Shown here piece by piece: positions 16,916 through 24,783 of a DNA stretch of 64,000 bases. This stretch comes from an uncultured Phycisphaerae bacterium. GTDB taxonomy: Bacteria > Planctomycetota > Phycisphaerae > UBA1845 > PWPN01. The notes beneath the pieces were generated by a model. That model was not told the DNA's origin, made no database searches, and saw nothing but the letters and a program-made list of their open reading frames with translations. The translations under genes were made by a program, and so were the position numbers. Numbering within the stretch: the stretch's first letter is position 1; every line of letters starts with the position of its first letter. The DNA lies in contig CALLOB010000119.1 in the NCBI GenBank assembly GCA_938005315.1, forward strand, positions 1 to 64,000, read 5' to 3'.

Positions 16916-17614
16916 ATGACCGACGAAAGCATTCATCCGACGCAGGGCGAGTCGCCGGCTCCCGAGACTCCGGCGCCGGAGTCCGCCGCGGCCGAGCAGT
17001 CGTCGGCCCAGGCGTCGTCCGCCGGCGGTCGCCGCGATGCGGGCGATCGTGGGGGCCGGCCCGGCTGGGGACGCAGGCAGGCAGGGCGAGGCCCCGGAGG
17101 TCGGGGCGGACGTCGGAGCCAGGGAGAGCCCGAGCCCGAGGCCGACGCCGGCGGGTTCGAGGAGACCGTGGTCCGGGTCTACCGCTGTGCGACCGTGGTC
17201 AAGGGCGGTCGCCGCTTCAGTTTCGGCGCCCTGGTGGTGGTCGGCGATCGCAACGGCCAGGTGGGCGTCGGCTACGGCAAGGCCAACGAGGTTCCCGCGG
17301 CGGTCGAGAAGGCCGTCAAGGCGGCGCGTCGCAACGTTGAGCGGGTCTGCCTCCATGGCACCACCGTGCCGCACCGGGTCATGGCCAAGTACCGGGCCAG
17401 CAAGGTGCTGCTGCAGCCGGCCAACAGGGGCACCGGCGTGATCGCCGGGGCCAGCGTCCGGGCGGTGATGGAAATGGCGGGCGTCAAGGACGTGTTGACC
17501 AAGGTTCACGGATCGACCAGCCCCAAGAACCTGGTGAAGGCCGCCCTGGCGGGGCTCAGGCAGATGCGGTCGCGCGAGCAGATCGAAAAGCTGCGGCAAG
17601 TAGCCCCGGGCTGA
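16916..17614 (+). CDS. rpsE: 30S ribosomal protein S5 with disordered N-terminal extension
   Basis: The protein has 232 aa against about 165 for typical S5. ATG 16916 is preferred over an upstream GTG at 16910 because CGAGG lies at SD distance. The S5 core begins near residue 80: VVRVYRCATVVKGGRRFSF, GYGKANEVPAAVEKA, then GTGVIAGASVRAVMEMAGVKD. Before it, about 75 residues are low complexity: first acidic Pro/Glu/Ala/Ser, then Arg/Gly rich with GRGPGGRGGRR-like repeats. S5 functions at the mRNA entry and in decoding accuracy. The tail could bind RNA, but this is inferred. It is directly followed by rplO; rpmD (L30) is absent from the 27-base gap. Confidence 0.95.
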   Translation: MTDESIHPTQGESPAPETPAPESAAAEQSSAQASSAGGRRDAGDRGGRPGWGRRQAGRGPGGRGGRRSQGEPEPEADAGGFEETVVRVYRCATVVKGGRRFSFGALVVVGDRNGQVGVGYGKANEVPAAVEKAVKAARRNVERVCLHGTTVPHRVMAKYRASKVLLQPANRGTGVIAGASVRAVMEMAGVKDVLTKVHGSTSPKNLVKAALAGLRQMRSREQIEKLRQVAPG

Positions 17615-17641
17615 CGGCGCGGCCGGTGGAGAGCATCGTCG

Positions 17642-18091
17642 ATGATGATTTCAGATGTGACCGCTCGGGGATGCAGGAACCGCCCGCGTAAGCGCGTTGG
17701 ACGCGGCATCGGCTCGGGTAACGGCAAGACCGCCGGTCGCGGGCACAAGGGCATGGGCCAGCACGGCTCGAACTTCCCCAGCCATCTTCGGGAAGGCGGG
17801 CAGATGCCCCTGTTCCGCAGGCTGCCGAAGCGCGGTTTCAGCAACGCCGGCTTCCGGACCGAGTATCAGGTGGTCAACGTCGCCGCCCTGGACGCGGCGT
17901 TCAAGGACGGCGACCGGGTGACCCCGGCGGCGCTGGCCGCCGCGGGGCTGATCCGCAGCGCCGTCGGGCCGGTCAAAATCCTGGGCGACGGGGAGCTGAC
18001 CAGGAGGCTGATCGTGGAGGCGACGCGGTTCAGCGCGACTGCGGCCCGGAAGATCGAGGCCGCCGGGGGACAGATCAAGGCCACCGACTGA
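17642..18091 (+). CDS. rplO: 50S ribosomal protein L15
   Basis: The protein has 149 aa. Signatures are KRVGRGIGSGNGKTAGRGHKG, REGGQMPLFRRLPKRGFSN and a C-terminal part with VKILGDGELTRRLIVEATRFS. L15 is a late-assembly 23S rRNA binder. The start could be ATG 17642 or 17645. It is followed by secY after 65 bases, the conserved spc-operon junction. Confidence 0.96.
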   Translation: MMISDVTARGCRNRPRKRVGRGIGSGNGKTAGRGHKGMGQHGSNFPSHLREGGQMPLFRRLPKRGFSNAGFRTEYQVVNVAALDAAFKDGDRVTPAALAAAGLIRSAVGPVKILGDGELTRRLIVEATRFSATAARKIEAAGGQIKATD

Positions 18092-18156
18092 GCCGGAGAG
18101 CGACGCGCGGCCTGCGCCGCGGGCGGCAGGGCCCACAGGGGCCGGGGACCAGTGCG

Positions 18157-19512
18157 ATGTTCAGCACGCTTGCCAATATTTTCCGGATCCCGGAGCTGCG
18201 CAAGAAGATCTTCTTCACGCTGTTCCTCCTGGTGATCTACCGGCTGGGCTTCCACCTGCCGCTGCCGGGCATCGACCAGACCGGCATGGCCGACGCGATC
18301 AAGCGGCAGGGCAGCTCCGGCGGCTTCGGCCAGCTGGCGGCGGCCTTTTCGCTGTTCACCGGCGGAGACCTGCAGCAGAGCACCATCTTCGGCCTGGGCA
18401 TCATGCCGTATATCTCCGCATCGATCATCTTCCAGCTGCTGGCCACGGTCTGGCCGGCACTGGAGAAGCTCCAGCGCGAGGGGGAGAGCGGCCGCAAGAA
18501 GATCCAGGAGTACACCCGGTACGCGACCGTGGGGCTCTGCCTCATCCAGGGGGTCTTCTGGATCAAATACATGGTCGATCAGCATTATGTCTACCCGGAC
18601 TTCCGCGACAGCGCCGCCTTCTGGATGATGGGCATCATGGCCCTGACCACCGGGACCATCTTCCTGATGTGGCTGGGCGAGCAGATCGACGAGTACGGCA
18701 TCGGCAACGGCATCAGCCTGATCATCATGGCCGGCATCGTCGCGCGGATGCCCAACGCGGTCCTCGACGTGATCAACCGGGCGGACTTCCAGGGCGGGGC
18801 CTCCGCTTCGGGCGCGACCCTGGGGGCGGCGGAGATCCTCTTCCTGATCGTCGCCTTCGTGGGCGTGGTTGCCGGGACGATCCTGATCACCCAGGCCCAG
18901 CGGCGGATCCCGATCCAGCAGGCCAAGCACACCCGCGGGCGGCGCGTGCTCGGCGGCCAGCGGCAGTACCTGCCCCTGCGGGTGAACCACGGCGGCGTGA
19001 TGCCGATCATCTTCGCCAGCTCGCTGCTGATCTTCCCGAGCATCATCTTCAGCTACCTGGCCAGCGGGTTTGGCATGACCCGGGTCGGGGGGTTCTTCAA
19101 GTTCCTGGAGAACGCCTTCCACCACGACAGCTACATCTACGTGGTCTGTTACGTGGGCATGGTGTACTTCTTCGCCTACTTCTGGACGGCGGTGCAGTTC
19201 CAGCCGAAGGAGATGGCCAACAACCTGCGGGATTACGGCAGCTTCATTCCCGGCTTGAGACCGGGCAAGCGGACGGCCGACTACCTGGAGCGGGTCATGA
19301 CGCGCATCACCTACGTCGGTGCGTCGTTCCTGGCGCTGATCGCGATCATTCCGACGGTGGTGGCGACCAAGATGAACATCCCGTACAGCATCTCGTCCTT
19401 CCTGGGAGGGACGGGCCTGCTGATCGTGGTGAGCGTGGCTCTGGATCTGGTCCAGCGGATCGAGGCCAATCTCGTGATGCGGAACTACAAGGGCTTCCTG
19501 GGCAATCAGTAG
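18157..19512 (+). CDS. secY: Preprotein translocase subunit SecY
   Basis: The protein has 451 aa. It shows the N-terminal RIPELRKKIFFTL, TM1 with YRLGFHLPLPGID, a plug region with FSLFTGGDLQQSTIFGLGIMPYISASII (read in parts), and about ten TM helices. The conserved cytosolic loop with RKKIQEYTRY and the C-terminal GTGLLIVVSVALD-QRIEA block are typical. SecY forms the protein-conducting channel with SecE and SecG in the inner membrane. It lies between rplO and adk as in many bacteria. Confidence 0.97.
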   Translation: MFSTLANIFRIPELRKKIFFTLFLLVIYRLGFHLPLPGIDQTGMADAIKRQGSSGGFGQLAAAFSLFTGGDLQQSTIFGLGIMPYISASIIFQLLATVWPALEKLQREGESGRKKIQEYTRYATVGLCLIQGVFWIKYMVDQHYVYPDFRDSAAFWMMGIMALTTGTIFLMWLGEQIDEYGIGNGISLIIMAGIVARMPNAVLDVINRADFQGGASASGATLGAAEILFLIVAFVGVVAGTILITQAQRRIPIQQAKHTRGRRVLGGQRQYLPLRVNHGGVMPIIFASSLLIFPSIIFSYLASGFGMTRVGGFFKFLENAFHHDSYIYVVCYVGMVYFFAYFWTAVQFQPKEMANNLRDYGSFIPGLRPGKRTADYLERVMTRITYVGASFLALIAIIPTVVATKMNIPYSISSFLGGTGLLIVVSVALDLVQRIEANLVMRNYKGFLGNQ

Positions 19513-19553
19513 CGGACGGACGCTGCTGCGGGTGCGGCACGAGGGACGAGTCG

Positions 19554-20207
19554 ATGATCCTGATCCTTCTGGGACCGCCCGGAGCCGGCAAGGGCACGCA
19601 GGCCGTGCGGCTGGCCGAGGCCTTCGGGCTGCAGCACCTGTCCAGCGGCGACCTGCTCCGGGCGGAGCGCAAGAGCGGGACGGAACTGGGTCGGCGGGTG
19701 GCCGGGTACATGGACGCCGGCGCGCTGGTGCCCGACGAGATCATCGTCCAGGTCGTCCTGGGTCGGATCCTGCAGCCGGCCAGGCCCGCCGGCGTGCTGC
19801 TGGATGGCTTCCCCCGGACCCAGCCCCAGGCCGAGGCCCTGGACGCCGCCCTGCGGCGGGCTGGCAAGAAGGTGGACCTGGTGGTGTCCCTGGTCGTGCC
19901 GGACGAGTCGATCGTGGACCGCATCACCGGGCGGCGCTCGTGCCCGGCCTGCGGGGCGGTGTATCATGTGGTCACCATGCCCCCGAAGGTGGAGGGCGTC
20001 TGCGACCGCGACGGCGCGGCGCTGGCCCACCGGACCGACGACACCGCCGAGGTGGTCAGCCAGCGGCTGGCGGCCTATCACGCCCAGACCCGGCCCCTGG
20101 AGGAGTATTACCGTGCCCGGGGCCTGATGACGGAGGTCGACGGGACGCTGGACGTGGACGCGGTCTTCGAGCGATGCCGCGACGTGGTTCGCGCCCGCGT
20201 CGGCTGA
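19554..20207 (+). CDS. adk: Adenylate kinase
   Basis: The protein has 217 aa. ATG 19554 gives MILILLGPPGAGKGTQA, the P-loop; HLSSGDLLRAE is the AMP-binding part and DGFPRT the conserved core motif. The LID carries CPACGAVYHV and a later CDRDG, so three Cys plus an Asp could form the zinc-type LID seen in many Gram-positive enzymes. It catalyses ATP + AMP = 2 ADP. It is located between secY and map, as in other spc-type operons. Confidence 0.96.
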   Translation: MILILLGPPGAGKGTQAVRLAEAFGLQHLSSGDLLRAERKSGTELGRRVAGYMDAGALVPDEIIVQVVLGRILQPARPAGVLLDGFPRTQPQAEALDAALRRAGKKVDLVVSLVVPDESIVDRITGRRSCPACGAVYHVVTMPPKVEGVCDRDGAALAHRTDDTAEVVSQRLAAYHAQTRPLEEYYRARGLMTEVDGTLDVDAVFERCRDVVRARVG

Positions 20208-20226
20208 CGGCCCTTGCGCGGCGGAC

Positions 20227-21015
20227 ATGATGCGAAGACCACGGACCGCCAGGCTGAAGAGCCCAGAGGAGGTCGAGAAGATCCGTCGGGCGGGTCGCGT
20301 CGTATACGCCGTGCTCCGGCGGGTGGCCCAGATGGCAGAGCCGGGCGTGAGCACGGCCGAGATGAACGCCGTGGCCGAGGCCATGATCCGGGAAGCCGGG
20401 GCCGAGCCGCTGTTCAAGGGCGTGCAGACGCGGCAGACCGCATTCCCGTTTCCGGCGGCGCTGTGCACGAGCGTGAACGATGTGGTGGTGCACGGCATTC
20501 CGTCGGAGCGGACGCTGCAGAGCGGCGACGTGGTCAGCGTGGACTGCGGCGTCCGCCTGGACGGCTACTGCGGCGACAGCGCGACCACGTTGTGCGTCGG
20601 GACGGTCGCTCCGGAGGTGCGCCGGCTGCTGGAGGTGACCGAGGAGGCCCTGTGGATCGCGGTGGAGGGCATACGGCCCCGGCGCTGGTGGAGCGAGATC
20701 GCCGGGGCGATGCAGGCCCACGTCGAGGCTGCGGGCTTTTCCGTAGTCCGCGAGTTTGTGGGGCACGGGATCGGACGGGAGATGCACGAGGAGCCGAAGA
20801 TCCCCAACTATGTGGATCGTCGGCAGGATTTCATGCTCCAGGCCGGCATGGTGCTGGCCGTGGAGCCGATGGTCAACATGGGCTCGGCCGGCGTCCAGTA
20901 CGCCGACGGGACCAACTGGCCCGTGGTGACCGCCGACGGACGGTACGCCGCCCATTTCGAGCACACCATCGCGGTGACGGATGCCGGTGCCGACGTCCTC
21001 ACCGACGGGCGCTGA
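20227..21015 (+). CDS. map: Methionine aminopeptidase, type I
   Basis: The protein has 262 aa. The metal ligands can be followed: DCGVRLDGYCGDSATT (two Asp), GHGIGREMHEEPKIPNY (His), AVEPMVNMG (Glu) and FEHTIAVTDAG (Glu). The CTSVNDVVVHGIPS motif carries the substrate-positioning His. It removes the initiator Met from nascent proteins. The start is ATG 20227 or 20230, 19 bases after adk. No infA follows; rpmJ is next after 97 bases. Confidence 0.96.
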   Translation: MMRRPRTARLKSPEEVEKIRRAGRVVYAVLRRVAQMAEPGVSTAEMNAVAEAMIREAGAEPLFKGVQTRQTAFPFPAALCTSVNDVVVHGIPSERTLQSGDVVSVDCGVRLDGYCGDSATTLCVGTVAPEVRRLLEVTEEALWIAVEGIRPRRWWSEIAGAMQAHVEAAGFSVVREFVGHGIGREMHEEPKIPNYVDRRQDFMLQAGMVLAVEPMVNMGSAGVQYADGTNWPVVTADGRYAAHFEHTIAVTDAGADVLTDGR

Positions 21016-21112
21016 GGGGGCAAGGCGGGCCGGGCGGAGCGGATGATCGTTCGCGGCGAGGCCGGCGACCTGCCGGTCCGGCCGGGCGGCGGCTTCGGGC
21101 GAGGACGGTGTC

Positions 21113-21226
21113 ATGAAAGTGCGCAGCAGTGTTCGACGGATCTGCGAGAACTGCAAGATCATCCGTCGCAGGGGCGTGATCCGGGTGATCTGCACCAACC
21201 CGCGGCACAAGCAGCGCCAGGGCTGA
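21113..21226 (+). CDS. rpmJ: 50S ribosomal protein L36, zinc-binding form
   Basis: The protein has 37 aa, the normal length. It reads [20 protein letters not shown], then [17 protein letters not shown]. The zinc ligands are Cys11, Cys14, Cys27 and His32, so this is the C+ form. It binds 23S rRNA domain V. ATG 21113 is preceded by GAGGACGGTGTC. It is followed by rpsM after 134 bases. Confidence 0.96.
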   Translation: MKVRSSVRRICENCKIIRRRGVIRVICTNPRHKQRQG

Positions 21227-21360
21227 TCGCCGTCCGGGCCGGCTGGAGGACGCACGGGACCGGGGGCTCAGGATAGTCACAAGGGCTGGCGGGCGGACAA
21301 CGGGGGCATGGGACCGGAGAGCCGCCCCCGGGGCCGCCATACGCGGAAAGGAGTGGCGAA

Positions 21361-21750
21361 GTGCCACGCATCGCGGGTGTCGACGTTCCCAACGACAAGC
21401 GCATCGAGTATGCGCTGCGCTATATTTACGGCATCGGGCCGTACATCGCCTCCCAGGTGCTCAAGGAGGCGGGGATCGACGGCGGCGTGAAGGCCAAGGA
21501 CCTGACCGAGGACGAGGTCGCCCGGATCGCGAACATCATCAGTCGCAGCTATACCGTCGAGGGCCAGTTGCGGCGGATGGTACAGCAGAATATCGCCCGC
21601 CTGCGCGACATCGGCTGCTACCGGGGTCTCCGGCATCGGCGCGGCCTGCCGGTCCGCGGACAGCGCACCCGGTCCAACGCCCGGACGCGCAAGGGCCCCA
21701 AGAAGACCGTGGCCGGCAAGAAGGGCGTGAAGGAGATGCACCGTGGCTAA
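21361..21750 (+). CDS. rpsM: 30S ribosomal protein S13
   Basis: The protein has 129 aa. GTG 21361 follows GGAAAGGAGTGGCGAA, a very strong SD. It begins [26 protein letters not shown] (read in parts) and ends with the basic [25 protein letters not shown] region. S13 contacts the P-site tRNA and bridges the subunits. Its last 8 bases overlap the start of rpsK, so the two are translationally coupled. Confidence 0.97.
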   Translation: MPRIAGVDVPNDKRIEYALRYIYGIGPYIASQVLKEAGIDGGVKAKDLTEDEVARIANIISRSYTVEGQLRRMVQQNIARLRDIGCYRGLRHRRGLPVRGQRTRSNARTRKGPKKTVAGKKGVKEMHRG

Positions 21751-22123
21751 GAGCGGCAAGAAGAAGGTCCGGCGCAGCGTCACCCGGGGGATCGCCCACA
21801 TCAAGGCGACCTTCAACAACACCCTGATCACCATCACCGATACGGGGGGCGAGGTGCTGACCTGGGCGTCGGCGGGAACCGTGGGCTTCAAGGGCACGCG
21901 CAAGAGCACCCCGTTCGCCGCGACCCGGGCGGCCGAGCGGGCCGCCCAGGCGGCCAGGAAATTCGGTTTGCGGGAGATCGAGATCCGCGTTAAGGGCCCC
22001 GGCCCCGGGCGGGAGTCGGCGGTGACCGCCCTGCAGGCCGCGGGATTGAGAGTGCAGTCCATCGAGGACGTGACGCCGCTGCCGCATAACGGCTGCCGGC
22101 CGCCCAAGAAGCGGCGTGTGTGA
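21743..22123 (+). CDS. rpsK: 30S ribosomal protein S11
   Basis: The protein has 126 aa. GTG 21743 overlaps rpsM by 8 bases, with GAAGGAGATG upstream. The S11 pattern is [40 protein letters not shown] and [20 protein letters not shown], ending in PPKKRRV. S11 lies on the platform near the mRNA exit. In E. coli rpsD would follow; here 247 bases lead straight to rpoA and no rpsD is present. Confidence 0.97.
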   Translation: MAKSGKKKVRRSVTRGIAHIKATFNNTLITITDTGGEVLTWASAGTVGFKGTRKSTPFAATRAAERAAQAARKFGLREIEIRVKGPGPGRESAVTALQAAGLRVQSIEDVTPLPHNGCRPPKKRRV

Positions 22124-22370
22124 GACGTGCGGGATCCTGACGGCCCCCGGGGTTCCGCGGAGGTCCGCCGGGCGATCCGGATCGGCGGGCCCGAGAGGAA
22201 CGAATGCCCGCGCGGCGGCGGCGGCCGGACCCGTGCGGTGAACACAGCTGGAAGGCGAGCCCGCGTGCCCGGCGACGCGCGGAGGTCGCGGAACCCCGAT
22301 GAAACGGGGTCCGTCCGGCCTTGACGACGCCCCCTGCGTGCGCGGGTGCATGCCAAGTGGAGGAATGCCG

Positions 22371-23471
22371 ATGCGAGTCAGGTGGCGCGGCCTCGAATTG
22401 CCGACCCAGGTTGAGCGGGACGACACGATCAGCACGGGAACCTACGGGCGGTTCATCATCGAGCCGTTCGAGCGCGGCTTCGGGACGACGATCGGAAACA
22501 GCCTCCGCCGCGTGCTGCTGTCCAGCCTCGAGGGGGCGGCGGTGACCAAGGTGCGCATCGCCGGCGCCTCCCACGAGTTCATGAGCCTGCCGGGCGTCCA
22601 GGAGGACGTCGCCGACATCATCCTCAACATCAAGAGCCTCATCCTCCGCGTCGACGGCGAGGGCGAGCGGACCATGCGGCTGGTCAAACGCGGTCCTTGC
22701 GAGGTTTTCGCCAGGGACATCGAGGCCGAGGCGGCCGTGACCATCATCAACCCCGGACAACTCATTGCCACGCTGACTTCGGAGGTCGAACTGGCCATCG
22801 ATTTCTGGGTCGGTACCGGCCGCGGCTACCGCACCAGCGAAGAGAATCAGTCCGCCACCGACGAACTGGGCATCATCGCGGTCGATTCGGTGTTCTCGCC
22901 GGTCACCCGCGTTCGCTACAAGACCGAGGAGACCCGCGTCGGGCAGCGCACCAACTACGACCGGCTGATTCTCGAAATCTGGACCAAGGGCACCATCGAG
23001 CCCCAGGAGGCCCTGGTCGAGGCGGCCAAGATTCTGCGCAAGCACCTGAACCCCTTCATCCAGTACCAGGAACTCGGCGAGCAGGTGGTCAGTGAAACCT
23101 CGGCGGCTGCCGAAACCGGCGAGTCCATGCTCGACAAGGACCTGCAGGCCCGCCTGTCCATGCCGATCGCCCAGCTGGACCTCTCCGTCCGGGCCAGCAA
23201 CTGCCTCGAGTCGGCCAAGGTCCAGTCCGTCGGCGACCTGGTCCGCATGACCGAGAGCGACCTGCTGAAGGTTCGCAGCTTCGGCCGGACCTCTCTGCGG
23301 GAGGTGAAGCGCAAGCTCGCGGACCTGGGCCTGAGCCTGGGAATGACCTTCGGCGAGGGCGAGCCGCCCGCCGCCGAGACCCAGGTCTCCGCGGGCGGAT
23401 CGACCGAGGATTCCAGCCGCGCCGGCGTCGGCGGGGCGGACGCGATGCCGGCCGACGCGAGCCTCGGCTGA
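22371..23471 (+). CDS. rpoA: RNA polymerase alpha subunit
   Basis: The protein has 366 aa from ATG 22371; GTGGAGG lies 7 bases upstream, whereas the overlapping ATG 22365 is too close to it. The N-terminal assembly domain shows GRFIIEPFERGFGTTIGNSLRRVLL, and DLSVRASNCL opens the C-terminal domain, with the Arg and Asn that contact UP-element DNA (E. coli R265, N268) kept, followed by SFGRTSLREVKRKLADLGLSLG. An acidic/Ser tail of about 35 residues ends the protein. It assembles core RNA polymerase and receives activators. The 247-base leader from rpsK has no recognised gene. Confidence 0.96.
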   Translation: MRVRWRGLELPTQVERDDTISTGTYGRFIIEPFERGFGTTIGNSLRRVLLSSLEGAAVTKVRIAGASHEFMSLPGVQEDVADIILNIKSLILRVDGEGERTMRLVKRGPCEVFARDIEAEAAVTIINPGQLIATLTSEVELAIDFWVGTGRGYRTSEENQSATDELGIIAVDSVFSPVTRVRYKTEETRVGQRTNYDRLILEIWTKGTIEPQEALVEAAKILRKHLNPFIQYQELGEQVVSETSAAAETGESMLDKDLQARLSMPIAQLDLSVRASNCLESAKVQSVGDLVRMTESDLLKVRSFGRTSLREVKRKLADLGLSLGMTFGEGEPPAAETQVSAGGSTEDSSRAGVGGADAMPADASLG

Positions 23472-23555
23472 GGAGGCGGTCCCGGCGGACCGCACGGCAG
23501 AGCATGTGGACGGGTCGGGTGTACAGCCGCGGCCCGGTGATCATGGAGCGTTGAG

Positions 23556-24224
23556 ATGAGGCACCTTGTCGCACATCGCAAGTTGAACCGTACCCGCGAG
23601 CACCGCCTCGCGCTGCGCCGGAACATGGCTCAGAGCCTTTTCGAACACGGCCAGATCCGCACGACCCTGGCCAAGGCCAAGGACGTGCGCCCGTTCGTCG
23701 AGCGGCTGATCACGCTGGCCCGCGTGGCCCGCGGAGGCAGCCTCGCGGCCCGCCAGCGCCTGATCGCGCTGATGGGCGACCGGGCGATCATCCCCGCCGA
23801 GTTCCAGGAGCAGTACGAAGACATGTCCGACGCGGCCCGACGGCGCGTCCGCCGGTCCCGCAGCGGGAGGCGCTATCGCCACGGTCAGGCTCGCGGCGGC
23901 CAGAAGTTCACCACGCTGTCCGTGGTTCACCAGCTGATCGACAACGTCGCGGCTCGCTTCGAGTCCCGACCCGGAGGCTACACCCGGGTCATCAAACTCA
24001 ACCCGCGAAAGGCCTGCGACAGCGCCCCGATGGCCGTGCTGCAGCTGGTCGGGGAGGAAGAGTCGCCCGGCACGGTTGTCAGGCCCGGGAAGACCGCCCG
24101 GCAGCGGCGCGTCGAGCGACGTTACGCCTTCGCGGCCAAGGCCATCAAGAAAGCCGCGGCGCGACGCTCCGCTGGAGGGGCCGCGGCCGGGACCGAAGCG
24201 CCCGCGGCCGATGCGGAATCATGA
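23556..24224 (+). CDS. rplQ: 50S ribosomal protein L17, extended
   Basis: The protein has 222 aa against about 120-130 in E. coli. The N-terminal half is standard: MRHLVAHRKLNRTREHRLAL, MAQSLFEHGQIRTTLAKAKD and PFVERLITLAR. A roughly 50-residue basic insertion (around [21 protein letters not shown]) follows, then VIKLNPRKACDSAPMAVLQLV. A basic/Ala-rich tail of about 50 residues closes the protein. L17 lies near the tunnel exit. It is the last gene of the ribosomal block. Confidence 0.94.
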   Translation: MRHLVAHRKLNRTREHRLALRRNMAQSLFEHGQIRTTLAKAKDVRPFVERLITLARVARGGSLAARQRLIALMGDRAIIPAEFQEQYEDMSDAARRRVRRSRSGRRYRHGQARGGQKFTTLSVVHQLIDNVAARFESRPGGYTRVIKLNPRKACDSAPMAVLQLVGEEESPGTVVRPGKTARQRRVERRYAFAAKAIKKAAARRSAGGAAAGTEAPAADAES

Positions 24225-24291
24225 TGCCCTGCGCGGGGCCGTCCCGGCGCGCCGGCCCCGGTCCCGCGGGCCTGCAGGAGGCCGCAAGACC

Positions 24292-24726
24292 ATGCAGACG
24301 GACCCGGATTGCGTGTTCTGCAGGATCGTGGCCGGCGCGATTCCCGCCGCGCGGGTCTTCGAGAACGACCGCGTTCTGGCCTTCCTGGATATCGGACCGC
24401 TGGCCGAGGGTCACCTCCTGGTCATCCCGCGCGAGCATTACGCCCGCCTGGAGCAGATGCCGCCGGACCTGGCAGGCGATCTGGCCCGATGCCTCCCGGA
24501 CCTGGCCCGCGCCGTGCTCCGCGTCACCGGCGCGCCCGGCTACAATCTCCTGCAGAACAACGACCGCACGGCCGGCCAGGTGGTCGGGCACGTCCATTTC
24601 CATATCATTCCCCGCCATGACGGCGACGGCCTGGGCTATCGCTGGAACGCCTCCAGTTATCCTCCGGGCCGGGCCGAGGAGCTGCAGCGGCGTATTCGCG
24701 ACGCTCTGGCGACGTCGCCGGCTTGA
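24292..24726 (+). CDS. HIT family hydrolase
   Basis: The protein has 144 aa. ATG 24292 follows AGGAGG. CVFCRIVAGAIPAARVFEND and the C-terminal GHVHFHIIPR are diagnostic, the latter being the HxHxH histidine triad. HIT proteins hydrolyse or transfer nucleotidyl groups from purine nucleotide-conjugated phosphates (HINT-type). The two Cys of the N-terminal CxxC may bind zinc. It follows rplQ after 67 bases and may be read through from the ribosomal block. Confidence 0.93.
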   Translation: MQTDPDCVFCRIVAGAIPAARVFENDRVLAFLDIGPLAEGHLLVIPREHYARLEQMPPDLAGDLARCLPDLARAVLRVTGAPGYNLLQNNDRTAGQVVGHVHFHIIPRHDGDGLGYRWNASSYPPGRAEELQRRIRDALATSPA

Positions 24727-24783
24727 CTTGGCCGCCCGCAGTCGGGATGATCCAGGCTTCGGGAACAGGAGCCGATCAAGGCG

